From: Rhizobium anhuiense
Lineage (GTDB): Bacteria > Pseudomonadota > Alphaproteobacteria > Rhizobiales > Rhizobiaceae
Direction: 5' to 3'
DNA: 64,000 nucleotides
Assembly (NCBI RefSeq): GCF_003985145.1
Contig: NZ_ML133535.1
Coordinates: 62,001-126,000 of the forward strand
The notes beneath the pieces were generated by a model. It was given only the letters and a program-made list of their open reading frames with translations. It was not told the origin of the DNA and did no database searches. Below, in pieces: positions 42,583-50,837 of this stretch (the first letter of the stretch is position 1; every line of letters starts with the position of its first letter). The position numbers and the translations under genes were made by a program.

Positions 42583-43179
42583 TCAGTGCGTCTCCGCCAG
42601 CAATCCCTCGAGGATCGCGATCATCTTCTGCTTGGCCTCTTCGAGCGAGCCGCTATTGTCGAGTTCCGTCACGTCATATTCGCCGCGCACCGTCAGCGGT
42701 CCGCGGGCGAGCCGGGCCATGATATCCTCATGCGTCTCGCGTCCGCGCGCCTCCAGCCGGCCGACGAGCACTTCGGGGCGGGCGGTGACGTTGATGACCT
42801 TCAGCCGCGGGAAGGCGGCCTGGAAACGGTGAAGCGCCGAGCGCGAGCCGTTGGCGACGACGACATGGCCTCTGGACAGCGCCACCGAAACCTCGGCGGG
42901 AATTCCATATTTCAGGCCGTGCGCCTCCCACCAGACGGCAAAGGAGCCTGATTGCTCCATGGCGGCGAAGCCTTCGAGGGAGATGGACAGATGATCCTCG
43001 CCGCCGGCGTCACGGTGACGGGTGATGACGCGGCGGGTGAAATGAACGTCGGTGCGGCCGGTGAAATGCCGGGCGGCAAGGTTCATCAGGGTATCCTTGC
43101 CGGCGCCGCTCGGCCCGACGACGACGACCATGATGCCGCGCTCGGCTCCGGCTCCGGGATGGGGTTCGTGCGGCATCAT
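42583..43179 (-). CDS. phnN: Ribose 1,5-bisphosphate phosphokinase
   Basis: 198 residues. P-loop GPSGAGKDT (22-30) in a guanylate-kinase-like fold, with VHFTRRVITR and the conserved DHLSISLEGF. PhnN phosphorylates ribose 1,5-bisphosphate to PRPP, the last step of the C-P lyase pathway, returning the ribose carrier to nucleotide synthesis. The start overlaps the phnM stop (ATGA), indicating translational coupling. The start at 43179 (MMPHEPHPG) could be shortened to residue 17 (MVVVVGPSG). Confidence 0.93.
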   Translation of the reverse strand: MMPHEPHPGAGAERGIMVVVVGPSGAGKDTLMNLAARHFTGRTDVHFTRRVITRHRDAGGEDHLSISLEGFAAMEQSGSFAVWWEAHGLKYGIPAEVSVALSRGHVVVANGSRSALHRFQAAFPRLKVINVTARPEVLVGRLEARGRETHEDIMARLARGPLTVRGEYDVTELDNSGSLEEAKQKMIAILEGLLAETH

Positions 43180-44315
43180 GCGACACGGCGTCCTTGGCGC
43201 CAGACGGAGCGTGTCACCGGCACGCCATGCGCGCGGTGGACGCGGACGAGATCGGCGCGCAGTCCCGTCGCGATCCGGCCGCGATCGTCGAGGCTGACGG
43301 TGCGGGCGGGCGTCGACGTCACCATGGCGATCGCCCTCGGCAGGCTGATGCTCTCCACCTCGTCGGCGAGGATGAAAGGCGCGTGCAGCAGGCTGAGCGG
43401 CACGTAGTCGGAGGAAAGCACGTCGAGCACGCCCATTTCGGCAAGATCGCGGGCGGCAATGTTGCCGGAGTGGGATTTGCCGCGCACGATGTTCGGCGCC
43501 CCCATCAGCACGCTCATGCCATGTCCGTGCGATGCCCGGGCGGCATCGAAGCTGGTCGGAAATTCGGCCAGGCGCACGCCGTTGTCGATCGCCTCGTCGA
43601 CATGGGAGAGTGTGGCGTCGTCATGGCTTGCCACGGTGATGCCGCGCTCGGTGCAGACCTTGGCGATGGCGTTGCGGTGCGGCGTCGAATTGCGGGCCGA
43701 CTCTGCCTGGCGCTTGGCGACAAAACGGGCGAAGGCCTCGTCGCTCAGGCCGCGCTTCTTCTGGTAGTAGAAGATATATTGGTCCATCGTCTGGAACTGA
43801 CGCTGGCCGGGCGCATGATCCATCAGCGAAACGAGCCGCACATGCCGGTCGTTTTCGAAATCGGCGAAATGTTCGAGCACATTGTCGGCCGAGACCTCGC
43901 AGCGCAGGTGGAGCAGGTGCTCGGCGCGCAGCCTGCCCTCCTTCTCCGCCGACTGGATGGCATCGGCCATCTCACGCATCTCGCCATGTTCGAAGCCGCC
44001 GTCCTCATCCGCACCCATGCGCAGGCAGTCGAACACCGTGGTGATGCCCGAGGTGACGATCTGGGCGTCGTGCGCCTGGACTGCGGCGGTCTTGTTCCAG
44101 CGTATGCCGGGACGCGGCTGATAATGGCCTTCGAGATGATCGGTGTGCAGCTCGACGAGGCCGGGAATGACATAGTCGCCTTCGAAATCTTCGCCGGCTA
44201 CCGAGCTGCCCTCGGAGATGTCGGCGATCTTGCCGTCGCGAATGAGGATCGATCCTGAGAGGATGTCATCCTCGAGAACGATGCGGGCATTGGAAAACAC
44301 GGTCTCTTTGCTCAT
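43176..44315 (-). CDS. phnM: Alpha-D-ribose 1-methylphosphonate 5-triphosphate diphosphatase
   Basis: 379 residues from ATG at 44315 (MSKETVFSNARIVL). Amidohydrolase fold: metal-binding HTDHLEGH (about 56-63), the catalytic region VASHDDATLSHVDEA, and SSDYVPLSLL near the C-terminus. PhnM removes pyrophosphate from the triphosphate intermediate made by PhnGHIL, producing the substrate of PhnJ. Downstream gene phnN overlaps; the upstream DUF1045 gene ends 13 bases before it. Confidence 0.95.
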   Translation of the reverse strand: MSKETVFSNARIVLEDDILSGSILIRDGKIADISEGSSVAGEDFEGDYVIPGLVELHTDHLEGHYQPRPGIRWNKTAAVQAHDAQIVTSGITTVFDCLRMGADEDGGFEHGEMREMADAIQSAEKEGRLRAEHLLHLRCEVSADNVLEHFADFENDRHVRLVSLMDHAPGQRQFQTMDQYIFYYQKKRGLSDEAFARFVAKRQAESARNSTPHRNAIAKVCTERGITVASHDDATLSHVDEAIDNGVRLAEFPTSFDAARASHGHGMSVLMGAPNIVRGKSHSGNIAARDLAEMGVLDVLSSDYVPLSLLHAPFILADEVESISLPRAIAMVTSTPARTVSLDDRGRIATGLRADLVRVHRAHGVPVTRSVWRQGRRVA

Positions 44316-44328
44316 CTCGTCAGGTCTT

Positions 44329-45024
44329 TCAGCGTTTGGCGCCGGCAAGCGGCAGCCAGGAATGAACTTTGAACGGGGCACCGCGCGTCTCCTCGGTGAA
44401 GACGGCAAGGCCGGAAATCGGAAGCGGACGGCCGGTGAAATCGGCAAAACGCTCGGTCAGAATCGCTTTCATCACCGCGGCGCGCGCTTCGGGCACCTGG
44501 CCGGTCAGCGTCATGTGAAAGCCGAAATCCTCCATGACGTAGGGATAACCCCAGCGCTGCAGATGGGCGCGCTGGCTGTCGCTGAGCTTATCCGGGTTGC
44601 GCCGCGCCATATCGGCCTCGGAAAGCGCGGCACGGAACGGTTCGAACGACCTTACCACCTTCGCGGCGAAATCCTGAAGAGGTTGATGAAGAGAACCGGG
44701 AACGAGGGCAAAAAAACGGCCGAGCTGGCCGAGCACGAGTTCCGGAATCTCGAAGGCTGGCGTGCGCTGGGCAAAATCCTCGGCAACCCCCAGGAGATCC
44801 TTCTCGGTGACGGAGGCAGCGAGCGAAAACGGCGCCTTGATCGTGGCGTGAAAGCCGTAGCGGCGCGGGTCGGCGGTCAGCTCGAACTGCTCTGCCGCAC
44901 CCAGTTGCTCATGGTCCGGTGCCGGATAGGTCTCGCCGGTGAAAGCGTCGCGGCCGAGCCAGAGCGAGGCCGCGCCGGTCAGGGGATGATCCTTCGGCGG
45001 CGAGAAATAGAGAGCGTAGCGCAA
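44329..45024 (-). CDS. DUF1045 phosphonate-cluster protein (2H phosphoesterase-like)
   Basis: 231 residues from TTG at 45024 (giving MRYALYFSPPKDHPL), preceded by CCAGGA; a more distant TTG at 45063 would add 13 residues. Two HxT motifs, HATIK (about 59) and HMTLT (about 178), are those of 2H phosphoesterases such as RNA ligase T-like and cyclic phosphodiesterases. It is found in many phn clusters and probably handles a cyclic ribose phosphonate/phosphate product, possibly the 1,2-cyclic phosphate that PhnP treats in E. coli; no phnP is present here. This role is inference. Confidence 0.85.
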   Translation of the reverse strand: MRYALYFSPPKDHPLTGAASLWLGRDAFTGETYPAPDHEQLGAAEQFELTADPRRYGFHATIKAPFSLAASVTEKDLLGVAEDFAQRTPAFEIPELVLGQLGRFFALVPGSLHQPLQDFAAKVVRSFEPFRAALSEADMARRNPDKLSDSQRAHLQRWGYPYVMEDFGFHMTLTGQVPEARAAVMKAILTERFADFTGRPLPISGLAVFTEETRGAPFKVHSWLPLAGAKR

Positions 45025-45165
45025 GGCTTTTATCCTGGGGATCTTCGAAACGGGGGAGCGCAATGTGCAGTGATTTGGCGGCGAACCGCAAGCAGGCTCC
45101 GGCTAAAAGATTTCCGTGACAGAATGATGATGGCGGCAGCGCCGCCACCGCCTTTGATGGGTGGA

Positions 45166-46509
45166 TCAGTGGGTTTTCGTGCCCATCAGCTGGTGGCGCA
45201 GCGCGTTCGAGGCTGTGTCGAAAAGGAAGACGACGATCAGGATCAGTATGACCATATAGGCGACATTTTCCCAGTTGGCGTTGGTGCGCATGGCCTCCCA
45301 GAGTTTGAGGCCGATGCCGCCGGCGCCGACAGCGCCGATGATGGTCGCACCGCGCACGTTCGATTCCCACTGGTAGAGCGTCTGGCTGACGATGACGGGA
45401 ACGATCTGCGGCATAATGCCGTAACGATGAACGAGCACCGTCTGAGCACCTGTCGATTTGATGCCCTCCCGCGGCTTGTTGTCGATATTCTCCAATCCTT
45501 CGGAATAGAGCTTGCCGAGCGTGCCGGTCTCGGTGAGGAAAATCGCGCCGCTGCCGGCAAGCGGGCCGGGGCCGAAAGCGCGCGTCAGGAACAACGCCCA
45601 GATCAGCATGTCGACCGAGCGCAGGAAATCGAAGAAGCGTTTCAGGATCTGGTTCAGCAGCCGGTTCGGCGTGATGTTGCGTGCTGCCATGAAGGCGAGC
45701 GGAAAGGCGGCGAGAGAGCCGAGCAGCGTTCCGAGGAACGCCATGACGATTGTCTGGAAAAGTTTGGTCCAGACGTCGCCGTGCTGCCATTCGCTATTGT
45801 TCCAGATATCGTCGAAGGCGAGCGACAGGTTGGACTGGTCGGGCTTGATGCGCGGGCCGGAGACGATGAGGCTGACGACCTCGCCGACCGGCTTGTCGAA
45901 GAAGGAGGATTGTGTGTCGAAGATGAAATTCGCCCAGCCGATGAAACGCTTGCGGATCTTCACCCGGTCGACGGATATGCTGACATTGCCGGCAAAGCCG
46001 AGATCGGCCAGCACGTTGTCGTCATAAACCGTCATCCAGCCGGGCACCGGCCCGACGACTTTCGGCGCACCGCTGGAAAGCTCGACCGGGACGCTGACGC
46101 CGTGGGCGGTGACGATCGTCTCGCTCTTCGAGACGGAGATGCTGCGGCTGGTGCCGTTGATCGAAACGCTGATGCTGCCGTCGGGATTGTTGACCAGCCA
46201 ATCCGGATGCGGATTGTCGCCGAGCGGCGAGAAACGCGGATAACGCACCTCGATCGAGCCGTCGTCCTGGATGCGGAGTTCCGGCTGGACGTCGTAGCTC
46301 ACCCATTGGCTGAGATAGATGCCGACGCGCTCCCAATGCGCTTCGGCAAAGAGCTTGGGCAGGTCGAAGAACCAGACGGCGTAGAGGCCGTAGAGCAGCG
46401 TCGCCATAAGGATCATCAGCCCACCGAAACGCTGGCGGAACGAGCGATGGAAATATTCCGGATAGCGGGTCTCTATCTCGTGCATGCGGTTTGCGTCGAT
46501 CACCGTCAT
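45166..46509 (-). CDS. phnE: Phosphonate ABC transporter permease with periplasmic insertion
   Basis: 447 residues from ATG at 46509 (MTVIDANRMHEIETRYPEYF). One N-terminal membrane helix (FGGLMILMATLLYGLYAVWF), then a polar periplasmic domain of about 180 residues (about 60-240, beta-rich, with NNPDGSISVSINGTSRS), then the usual PhnE core with LRSVDMLIWALFLTRAFGPG and the EAA-like loop GAQTVLVHRYGIMPQIVPV. The larger of two adjacent PhnE permeases; together they presumably form a heterodimer. Starts 7 bases after the other phnE. Confidence 0.93.
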   Translation of the reverse strand: MTVIDANRMHEIETRYPEYFHRSFRQRFGGLMILMATLLYGLYAVWFFDLPKLFAEAHWERVGIYLSQWVSYDVQPELRIQDDGSIEVRYPRFSPLGDNPHPDWLVNNPDGSISVSINGTSRSISVSKSETIVTAHGVSVPVELSSGAPKVVGPVPGWMTVYDDNVLADLGFAGNVSISVDRVKIRKRFIGWANFIFDTQSSFFDKPVGEVVSLIVSGPRIKPDQSNLSLAFDDIWNNSEWQHGDVWTKLFQTIVMAFLGTLLGSLAAFPLAFMAARNITPNRLLNQILKRFFDFLRSVDMLIWALFLTRAFGPGPLAGSGAIFLTETGTLGKLYSEGLENIDNKPREGIKSTGAQTVLVHRYGIMPQIVPVIVSQTLYQWESNVRGATIIGAVGAGGIGLKLWEAMRTNANWENVAYMVILILIVVFLFDTASNALRHQLMGTKTH

Positions 46510-46516
46510 GGCGGCC

Positions 46517-47476
46517 TCAATGTTGCAGGAGGAAGGCGTGCTCGCCGACAAGGCGGCGGCGCAGCCAGGCGGAGAACTGGTCGACGGCAACGATCGTCAC
46601 GAACAGCAGGAGGACGAGCGCCATCGTCTTGGCGCCGAATCCCCGCGAGATCGAAAGCTTCAGCTCCTCGCCGATGCCGCCGCCACCGACGGCGCCGATG
46701 ATGGTCGAGGCGCGCACGTTGATCTCCAGGCGTAAGAGCGCGTAGGAGGTGAAATTCGGCAGCACCTGCGGCAGGGCGGCGAAGCGCACGCGCTCCCACC
46801 AGTTGGCGCCGACGGCTTTCATGCCCTCATCGGGCTTCATGTCGATATTCTCGGCCACTTCGTAGAAAAGCTTGCCGAGCGCCCCGACCGTGTGCAGGCT
46901 GATGGCAATGATGGCGGCGACCGGTCCGATCGACAGGATCGCCGAAAACAGCCCGGCAATGACGATCTCGGGGAGGGCGCGCAGGAACTCCATCAGCCGC
47001 TTGGAGAAGATGCGCAGCACCCATGAATTCGTCAGGTTGCGGGCGGCAAAGAAGCTCAAGGGAACGGCGAAGACGAAACCGATGATCGTCGAGATCAGCG
47101 CCACGTTGATGGTGACGATCATCAGCTCGAAATATTCGGGAATGTAGAAAGTGCCCCAGACGTAGACGCGGCCCCTGTCGAAATTGAATTCCTCGCCGCC
47201 CTTGTCGTTGACGCTCGCAATGTCGAACAGCGCCCGCCAGACGTCGTTCCAATCCTTGGGGATGAGCCAGCTCAGAAAGTCGAAGAGATGCGGTAGGCGG
47301 TCGAAGAAATGGCCGGCATTGCTCTCGTCGGCGAAGCGGACGGAGCTTGCGAAAGCCGCAATCAGAATGACCAGGCCGAGGATGGTGTAGAAGCGACGTT
47401 TGGCGACCATCCGATCCCAGGCGGTGCCGATCTCCTTGGTGCTCTGCATGTGCGGCTGTGCATCGGCAATAGTCAT
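46517..47476 (-). CDS. phnE: Phosphonate ABC transporter permease
   Basis: 319 residues from ATG at 47476 (MTIADAQPHMQS). Membrane helices begin at about 28; the PhnE core LRALPEIVIAGLFSAILSIG and the cytoplasmic loop EGMKAVGANWWERVRFAALP lead to TIIGAVGGGGIGEEL. A shorter periplasmic loop lies between helix 1 and 2. Partner of the downstream phnE. A GC-rich hairpin separates it from phnD. Confidence 0.94.
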   Translation of the reverse strand: MTIADAQPHMQSTKEIGTAWDRMVAKRRFYTILGLVILIAAFASSVRFADESNAGHFFDRLPHLFDFLSWLIPKDWNDVWRALFDIASVNDKGGEEFNFDRGRVYVWGTFYIPEYFELMIVTINVALISTIIGFVFAVPLSFFAARNLTNSWVLRIFSKRLMEFLRALPEIVIAGLFSAILSIGPVAAIIAISLHTVGALGKLFYEVAENIDMKPDEGMKAVGANWWERVRFAALPQVLPNFTSYALLRLEINVRASTIIGAVGGGGIGEELKLSISRGFGAKTMALVLLLFVTIVAVDQFSAWLRRRLVGEHAFLLQH

Positions 47477-47496
47477 CAACGCCTCGTCCGGTTACA

Positions 47497-47518
47497 GGGC
47501 GGCCGTTTCCGGCCGCCC
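47497..47518. other. Intercistronic hairpin between phnD and phnE
   Basis: GGGCGGCCG / CGGCCGCCC, perfect 9-bp arms with loop TTTC (47497-47505, 47510-47518), no U run. Likely to shield phnD mRNA and reduce downstream permease expression. Confidence 0.65.
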
Positions 47519-47534
47519 GCATTCAAAGATCCGA

Positions 47535-48440
47535 TCAGCCGCCGATGGCAGCTTTGCGGACTTCAACGACAGCGTTGTAGAAGTCGTGCTTGACGGGCGA
47601 GTAGCCCTTGTAGTCGCCGCCTTCGATAGCCGCGAAGCACTTGTGATCCTTTGCCGGCAGAGCCGTGAAGAAGGCTGCAAGCTTCGTCTGCCACTCCTGA
47701 CCGAGAGCGTTGCGAACGACGAGCGGGCCGTTCGGGATCAGCGGCGAACGCCAGACTTCGACCAGCTTGTTCGGATCGACGGCGCCCTTGTCGACTTCCT
47801 TGCGGAAGGTGCCGGAGGTGTAGCCGTCCTTGAAATCGCCAATGCCCGACGAGTCGTCGACGGCGATGTCGACCTTGCCGTCATAGGCGGCGAGCAGGTT
47901 GTTCTCATGGCCGCCGTTGAACTGGGTCGAGGCGAAGAACTTGTCGTTCGGCATGCCGGTGTCCTTCGGGATCTGCGTCAGCGGAACGAGGTAGCCCGAG
48001 GTGGAATCCGGGTCGGCATAGCCGAGCTTCTTGCCCTTGGCGTCCTTGATGGACTTGATGCCGGAGGACTTCAGCGCGAGGCCGATCGAATAGTAGCCCG
48101 TCGAGCCGTCCTTCTGCTGCGTCGTCAGGATCGGCGTGACAGCCTTCGGATCCTTGATGTAGACGGCGGCATAGCCGGAGGCGCCGAGTTCGGCGAAGTC
48201 GAGCGTGCCGCCGAGCAGGCCCTGGATCACGCCGTCATAATCGGCGGCCGGGAAGAGCGAAACCTTCTCGAAGCCGAATTCCTGCTTCAGGTGGTCGGCA
48301 AGGCAGGCATAGTTGCGCAGGCGGTCGGTTTCGTTTTCGCCGCCGAGGATGCCGATGCGGAATTCCTTGAGGTCGGCAGCATGAGCAGCGCCGGCGAGCG
48401 CGAAGAGCGCCGTTGCTGCAAAGAGTGCTTTCTTCAACAT
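47535..48440 (-). CDS. phnD: Phosphonate ABC transporter substrate-binding protein
   Basis: 301 residues. Signal peptide MLKKALFAATALFALAGAAH, mature start near ADLKEFRIGILGGENETDRL, the PhnD opening. Binding-pocket motifs LDFAELGASGYAA, ADPDSTSGYLVP (Ser/Thr residues hydrogen bond the phosphonate) and AVDDSSGIGDF are present. Periplasmic receptor for phosphonates. Second gene of the transport operon after phnC. Confidence 0.96.
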   Translation of the reverse strand: MLKKALFAATALFALAGAAHAADLKEFRIGILGGENETDRLRNYACLADHLKQEFGFEKVSLFPAADYDGVIQGLLGGTLDFAELGASGYAAVYIKDPKAVTPILTTQQKDGSTGYYSIGLALKSSGIKSIKDAKGKKLGYADPDSTSGYLVPLTQIPKDTGMPNDKFFASTQFNGGHENNLLAAYDGKVDIAVDDSSGIGDFKDGYTSGTFRKEVDKGAVDPNKLVEVWRSPLIPNGPLVVRNALGQEWQTKLAAFFTALPAKDHKCFAAIEGGDYKGYSPVKHDFYNAVVEVRKAAIGG

Positions 48441-48527
48441 ATGTCTCTCCTATTGACCGGTGTCCCCGGTCTTCCCGTTACGAAGAAGTGTGCCCTTGAC
48501 GCGGGCGCTCGATCGCGGCCGCCTCTC

Positions 48528-49376
48528 TCAGAGACCGGCCAGCGCCAGCGGTTGGGTGCCGGCGGATTGATTGTCTGCCCGCTCGGGGGCGATATTGATG
48601 GATGTCGAGGTCACCGTTTCGTCGATGCCGGCGCCGTCCTTGTCCGTCCCGTAGATTTCCTTCACCGCCTCGGCGGTGAGCTCCGAGGGCTTGCCGTCGA
48701 AGACGACGCGGCCGCCGGCCATGCCGACGATGCGCTCACAATAGCTGCGGGCGGTATCGAGCGTGTGGAGATTGGTGATGACGGTGATGCCTTCGCGCTC
48801 GTTGATATCGCGCAGCGCATCCATGACGATCTTGGCGTTCAGCGGATCGAGCGAGGCGATCGGCTCGTCGGCGAGAACCATCTTCGGGTTCTGCATCAGC
48901 GCCCGGGCGATTGCCACGCGCTGCTGCTGGCCGCCGGAAAGCGTGCCGGCTGCCTGCAGCGCCGTCTGCTCGATGCCGAGGCGTTCGAGCGCGGCGATGG
49001 CATGCACACGTTCCTCACGGGTGAAGATGTTGAGCAGGCTCATCAGCGTCGAGCGGTGGTTGAGGCGGCCGAGCATGACGTTGGTCAGAACGTCGAGGCG
49101 CGGCACCAGGTTGAACTGCTGGAAGATCATCGCGCAGTCGCGCTGCCAGTTGCGCAGCGCCCGGCCGCGAAGCGCGGAGACCGCGACGCCGGCGAAATGA
49201 ATGGAGCCGGAGCTCGGTTCCTGAAGGCGGTTGATCATGCGCAGCAGCGTCGACTTGCCGGCGCCGGAGCGGCCGATGATGCCGACCATCTGGCCCTGGG
49301 GAATGGCGAGCGTGACGGAATCGACGGCGAGCTTTTTTCCGAAACGACGTGTGACATTCTTCAGCTCGAACATCAT
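48528..49376 (-). CDS. phnC: Phosphonate ABC transporter ATP-binding protein
   Basis: 282 residues. Walker A GRSGAGKST (about 36-44), Q-loop FQQFNLVPRLDVL, signature LSGGQQQRVAIARAL, Walker B MVLADEPIASLD; a His in TNLHTLD replaces the H-loop as in PhnC. First gene of the transport unit phnC-D-E-E, with a Pho-box-like repeat in the upstream gap. ATG codons at 49376 and 49373 are both possible starts. Confidence 0.95.
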   Translation of the reverse strand: MMFELKNVTRRFGKKLAVDSVTLAIPQGQMVGIIGRSGAGKSTLLRMINRLQEPSSGSIHFAGVAVSALRGRALRNWQRDCAMIFQQFNLVPRLDVLTNVMLGRLNHRSTLMSLLNIFTREERVHAIAALERLGIEQTALQAAGTLSGGQQQRVAIARALMQNPKMVLADEPIASLDPLNAKIVMDALRDINEREGITVITNLHTLDTARSYCERIVGMAGGRVVFDGKPSELTAEAVKEIYGTDKDGAGIDETVTSTSINIAPERADNQSAGTQPLALAGL

Positions 49377-49438
49377 GCGCTTCCCTTGCGATCCAGGCCT
49401 TGGTCAGCATCGCATTAGTCCCGCTTGATGAACCTCGC

Positions 49439-49466
49439 GTGTCACATTTGTGTAAGTCCTGTCACA
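49439..49466. promoter_or_regulatory. Pho-box-like repeats upstream of phnC
   Basis: On the plus strand GTGTCAC, 4 bases, GTGTAAG (11-base period), then TGTCACA again at 49460-49466. The repeat unit is that of PhoB sites (consensus CTGTCAT-N4-CTGTCAT) but its orientation is opposite to phnC and the third unit is 9 bases on. Suggests phosphate-starvation control. Confidence 0.5.
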
Positions 49467-49490
49467 ATTCTCCGCCCCTATATCGGGGGT

Positions 49491-50108
49491 TTAGCCGCCG
49501 TAGCGGGACAGGAAATCTTCCGCGCTCAGGTTGCGAAAATCGGCTAGCGCCAGGCGCAGCCGATCGTGCTCCCAGTCCCACCATGCAAGCCTGTCCATCC
49601 GTTCGCCGACCTCTTTCGGAAAGCGTTCGCGGATGAGCTTGGCCGGCACGCCGCCGACGATCGTGTAGGGCGCAACATCCTTCGACACGACGGCGCCGGC
49701 CCCGATCACCGCACCGTTGCCGACGGTCACACCCGGCAGGATGGTCGCACCGTGGCCGATCCAGACGTCGTGGCCGATCGTCACCCGGTTTGCGCGGCGC
49801 CAGGCGAAGAAGTCGGTCTCCATGTCGCCGTCCGGCCAATAGTCGACGGCGCGATAGGTGAAATGATGCAGCGTCGCCCGCCAGGTCGGATGGTTGGTGG
49901 CGTTGATGCGCACGGCGGCGGCAATATTGACGAACTTGCCGATCGTCGCGCACCAGACGGAGCCGTCCTGCATGATGTAGGAATAATCGCCGAACGTAGC
50001 CTCGCTGATGCGGCACCGTTCGGAGACCTCCGTATACCGCCCGAAGGTGGAATCGCTGACGGATGCCGTCTCATGAAAGTAGGGTTCGATACCAAGCTTG
50101 CGGCTCAT
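49491..50108 (-). CDS. Phosphonate-cluster hexapeptide-repeat acetyltransferase
   Basis: 205 residues from ATG at 50108 (MSRKLGIEPYFHETA). Left-handed beta-helix with hexapeptide repeats (IGHDVWIGHGATILPGVTVG, GNGAVIGAGAVVSKDVAPYT), catalytic His in ATNHPTW, similar to chloramphenicol acetyltransferase XAT enzymes. Proteins of this subfamily are encoded in many phn operons; it may acetylate aminoalkylphosphonates, a job done by PhnO in E. coli, but that is inference. Overlaps phnL by 4 bases (ATGA). Confidence 0.88.
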   Translation of the reverse strand: MSRKLGIEPYFHETASVSDSTFGRYTEVSERCRISEATFGDYSYIMQDGSVWCATIGKFVNIAAAVRINATNHPTWRATLHHFTYRAVDYWPDGDMETDFFAWRRANRVTIGHDVWIGHGATILPGVTVGNGAVIGAGAVVSKDVAPYTIVGGVPAKLIRERFPKEVGERMDRLAWWDWEHDRLRLALADFRNLSAEDFLSRYGG

Positions 50109-50812
50109 GCGGCGATCTTTCTCGGTGAGAACTGCTGGACGTCGAGGATCCGGTCGGCGACCGCCTCGCGCACTTCCTCGTCGTGGAAGATGCCGAGAAG
50201 GGCGACACCCGCCTTCTTCTTTTCCGCGATCATGCCAACGACGACGGCACGGTTCCTGGCATCGAGCGAGGCTGTCGGTTCGTCGAGAAGCAGGATCGTG
50301 TGTTCGGTGATGAAGCCGCGGGCGATGTTGACGCGCTGCTGCTCGCCGCCGGAGAAGGTGGCGGGCGGAAGCTGCCAGAGGGCTTCCGGCAGGTTGAGCC
50401 TGGCCAGCAGAGCGCCGGCCTTTTCCCGTGCCGTGCCGGCGTCCTCGCCGCGCGCCACCAGCGGCTCGGCAACCACGTCGATCGCCGCGACGCGCGGCAC
50501 GGTGCGCAGGAACTGGCTGACATAGCCGAGCGTATGGCGCCGCACCTTGAGCACGGTGCGCGGATCGGTGGCGGCGAGATCGACGATGCGGCCGTCGTGG
50601 CGGATGAGAATCTGGCCGGTGTCGACGGCATAATTGCCGTAGATCATCTTGAGCAGCGAGCTCTTGCCGATACCCGACGGGCCGCCGAGCACGACGCATT
50701 CGCCAGACGCGACCGAGAAGGCGACATCGGAGACGACGGGCAGCCTGATGCCGTCGCGCAGATGCATGGTGAAGCTCTTCGAGACTTCGGAAACGACGAG
50801 GGGCGTTGCCAT
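50105..50812 (-). CDS. phnL: C-P lyase complex protein PhnL (ABC ATPase-like)
   Basis: 235 residues from ATG at 50812 (MATPLVVSEVSKSFTM). Walker A GGPSGIGKSS, signature FSGGEQQRVNIARGF, Walker B ILLLDEPTASLD. PhnL is an ABC-type ATPase that is not a transporter; it acts with PhnGHI to transfer the phosphonate onto ribose from a purine nucleotide. It lies between phnK and the transferase. Confidence 0.95.
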   Translation of the reverse strand: MATPLVVSEVSKSFTMHLRDGIRLPVVSDVAFSVASGECVVLGGPSGIGKSSLLKMIYGNYAVDTGQILIRHDGRIVDLAATDPRTVLKVRRHTLGYVSQFLRTVPRVAAIDVVAEPLVARGEDAGTAREKAGALLARLNLPEALWQLPPATFSGGEQQRVNIARGFITEHTILLLDEPTASLDARNRAVVVGMIAEKKKAGVALLGIFHDEEVREAVADRILDVQQFSPRKIAA

Positions 50813-50837
50813 TTTTCTTCTTCCTTGGATTCGGAGC

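Noticed and set aside
44218..46701. 827-codon plus-strand frame across DUF1045 and phnE
   Set aside because: Opposes two well-supported genes; composition typical of a shadow frame.
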